The notes under the pieces are model-generated. The model saw nothing but the letters and a program-made list of their open reading frames with translations, was not told where the DNA came from and ran no database searches. Shown here one piece after another: positions 16,865 to 16,959 of a stretch of DNA of 16,959 bases (position 1 is its first letter; each line of letters starts with the position of its first letter). The DNA is from Hypholoma sublateritium FD-334 SS-4 (Eukaryota; Basidiomycota; Agaricomycetes; Agaricales; Strophariaceae): the NCBI GenBank assembly GCA_000827495.1, contig KN817683.1, positions 1-16,959 on the forward strand. Reading direction: 5' to 3'. The translations under genes and the position numbers were made by a program.

Positions 16865-16959
16865 TACTGTAGCAATTTAAATAGTTCGGCCGTCACGCGT
16901 CACACGCGAAGTGGATGTGGCCGAATTTCGTTGTGTGTCCCAGGTCACACTGTGAATGG
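16865..16959. mobile_element. Left part of a second MITE copy, cut by the window edge
   Basis: These 95 bases align without gaps to 11055-11149, the left end of the 391 bp MITE. Shared blocks are TACTGTA, CGGCCGTCACGCGTCAC versus TGGCCGTCACGCGTCAC, GAAGTGGATGTGG and TGTGTCCCAGGTCACAC. By eye roughly four fifths of positions match. The terminal palindrome has diverged (GCAATTTAAATAG). The right end is not in the window. Confidence 0.85.

Noticed and set aside
1..16959. CRISPR arrays, prokaryotic operons or defence systems
   Set aside because: No regularly spaced short repeats with unique spacers, no ribosome-binding-site-linked gene strings, and introns are present; the sequence is fungal.

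Overview
The window looks like a repeat-rich, gene-poor stretch of a filamentous fungus, most likely a basidiomycete (Agaricomycetes). The evidence is the 45-68 nt GT..AG introns with CTNAC-type branch sites, GC-rich coding remnants next to AT-rich repeat DNA, and conserved pieces of three fungal housekeeping proteins. This is inferred from the sequence only; the species is not identified. Eighteen isolated N bases all lie before position 3010, so the first 3 kb was assembled with lower certainty than the rest.

Layout. 1-1443 (+): one open gene, unrecognised, with an acidic tail carrying seven Met-Phe motifs and a probable 48 nt intron near the 5' edge. 1554-2720: a degenerate tandem array of roughly 190-215 bp units. 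2760-3865: no recognisable gene; a 72 bp direct duplication. 3866-4572: a 707 bp non-coding element with about 95 bp terminal inverted repeats, followed at once by an 18-bp-stem hairpin. 4614-5690: no recognisable gene, short repeats. 5695-7050 (-): decayed BCAS3-domain gene. 7701-8673 (+): decayed UPF0662/DUF2408 gene with its introns still visible. 9028-9806 (-): C-terminal cytosolic part of a CLC chloride channel, frame intact but without its membrane half. 10105-10238: a cluster of perfect hairpins. 11057-11447: a 391 bp TA-flanked MITE. 11765-12795: a foldback-like inverted array of tandem subunits, with a 275 bp TA-flanked MITE inserted in it. 13868-15687 (-): seven regularly sized intron-like intervals behind a pyrimidine-rich, CCAAT-containing upstream region, perhaps a spliced non-coding or decayed transcript. 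16865-16959: the left part of another MITE copy, cut by the window edge.

How it fits together. The three host-gene relics lie side by side in about 4.1 kb. Two carry frameshifts and C-to-T nonsense changes at Gln codons; the third is cut off at a splice-acceptor-like point. Transposon relics and simple repeats flank them. This reads as a decaying locus or a displaced segmental copy rather than a working pathway. The most informative single observation is the 275 bp MITE: removing it together with one TA restores a repeat unit whose uninterrupted copies are present in the same window, which demonstrates transposition with TA target duplication from the sequence itself. I saw no CRISPR array, rRNA, convincing tRNA, transposase gene or defence-like operon.
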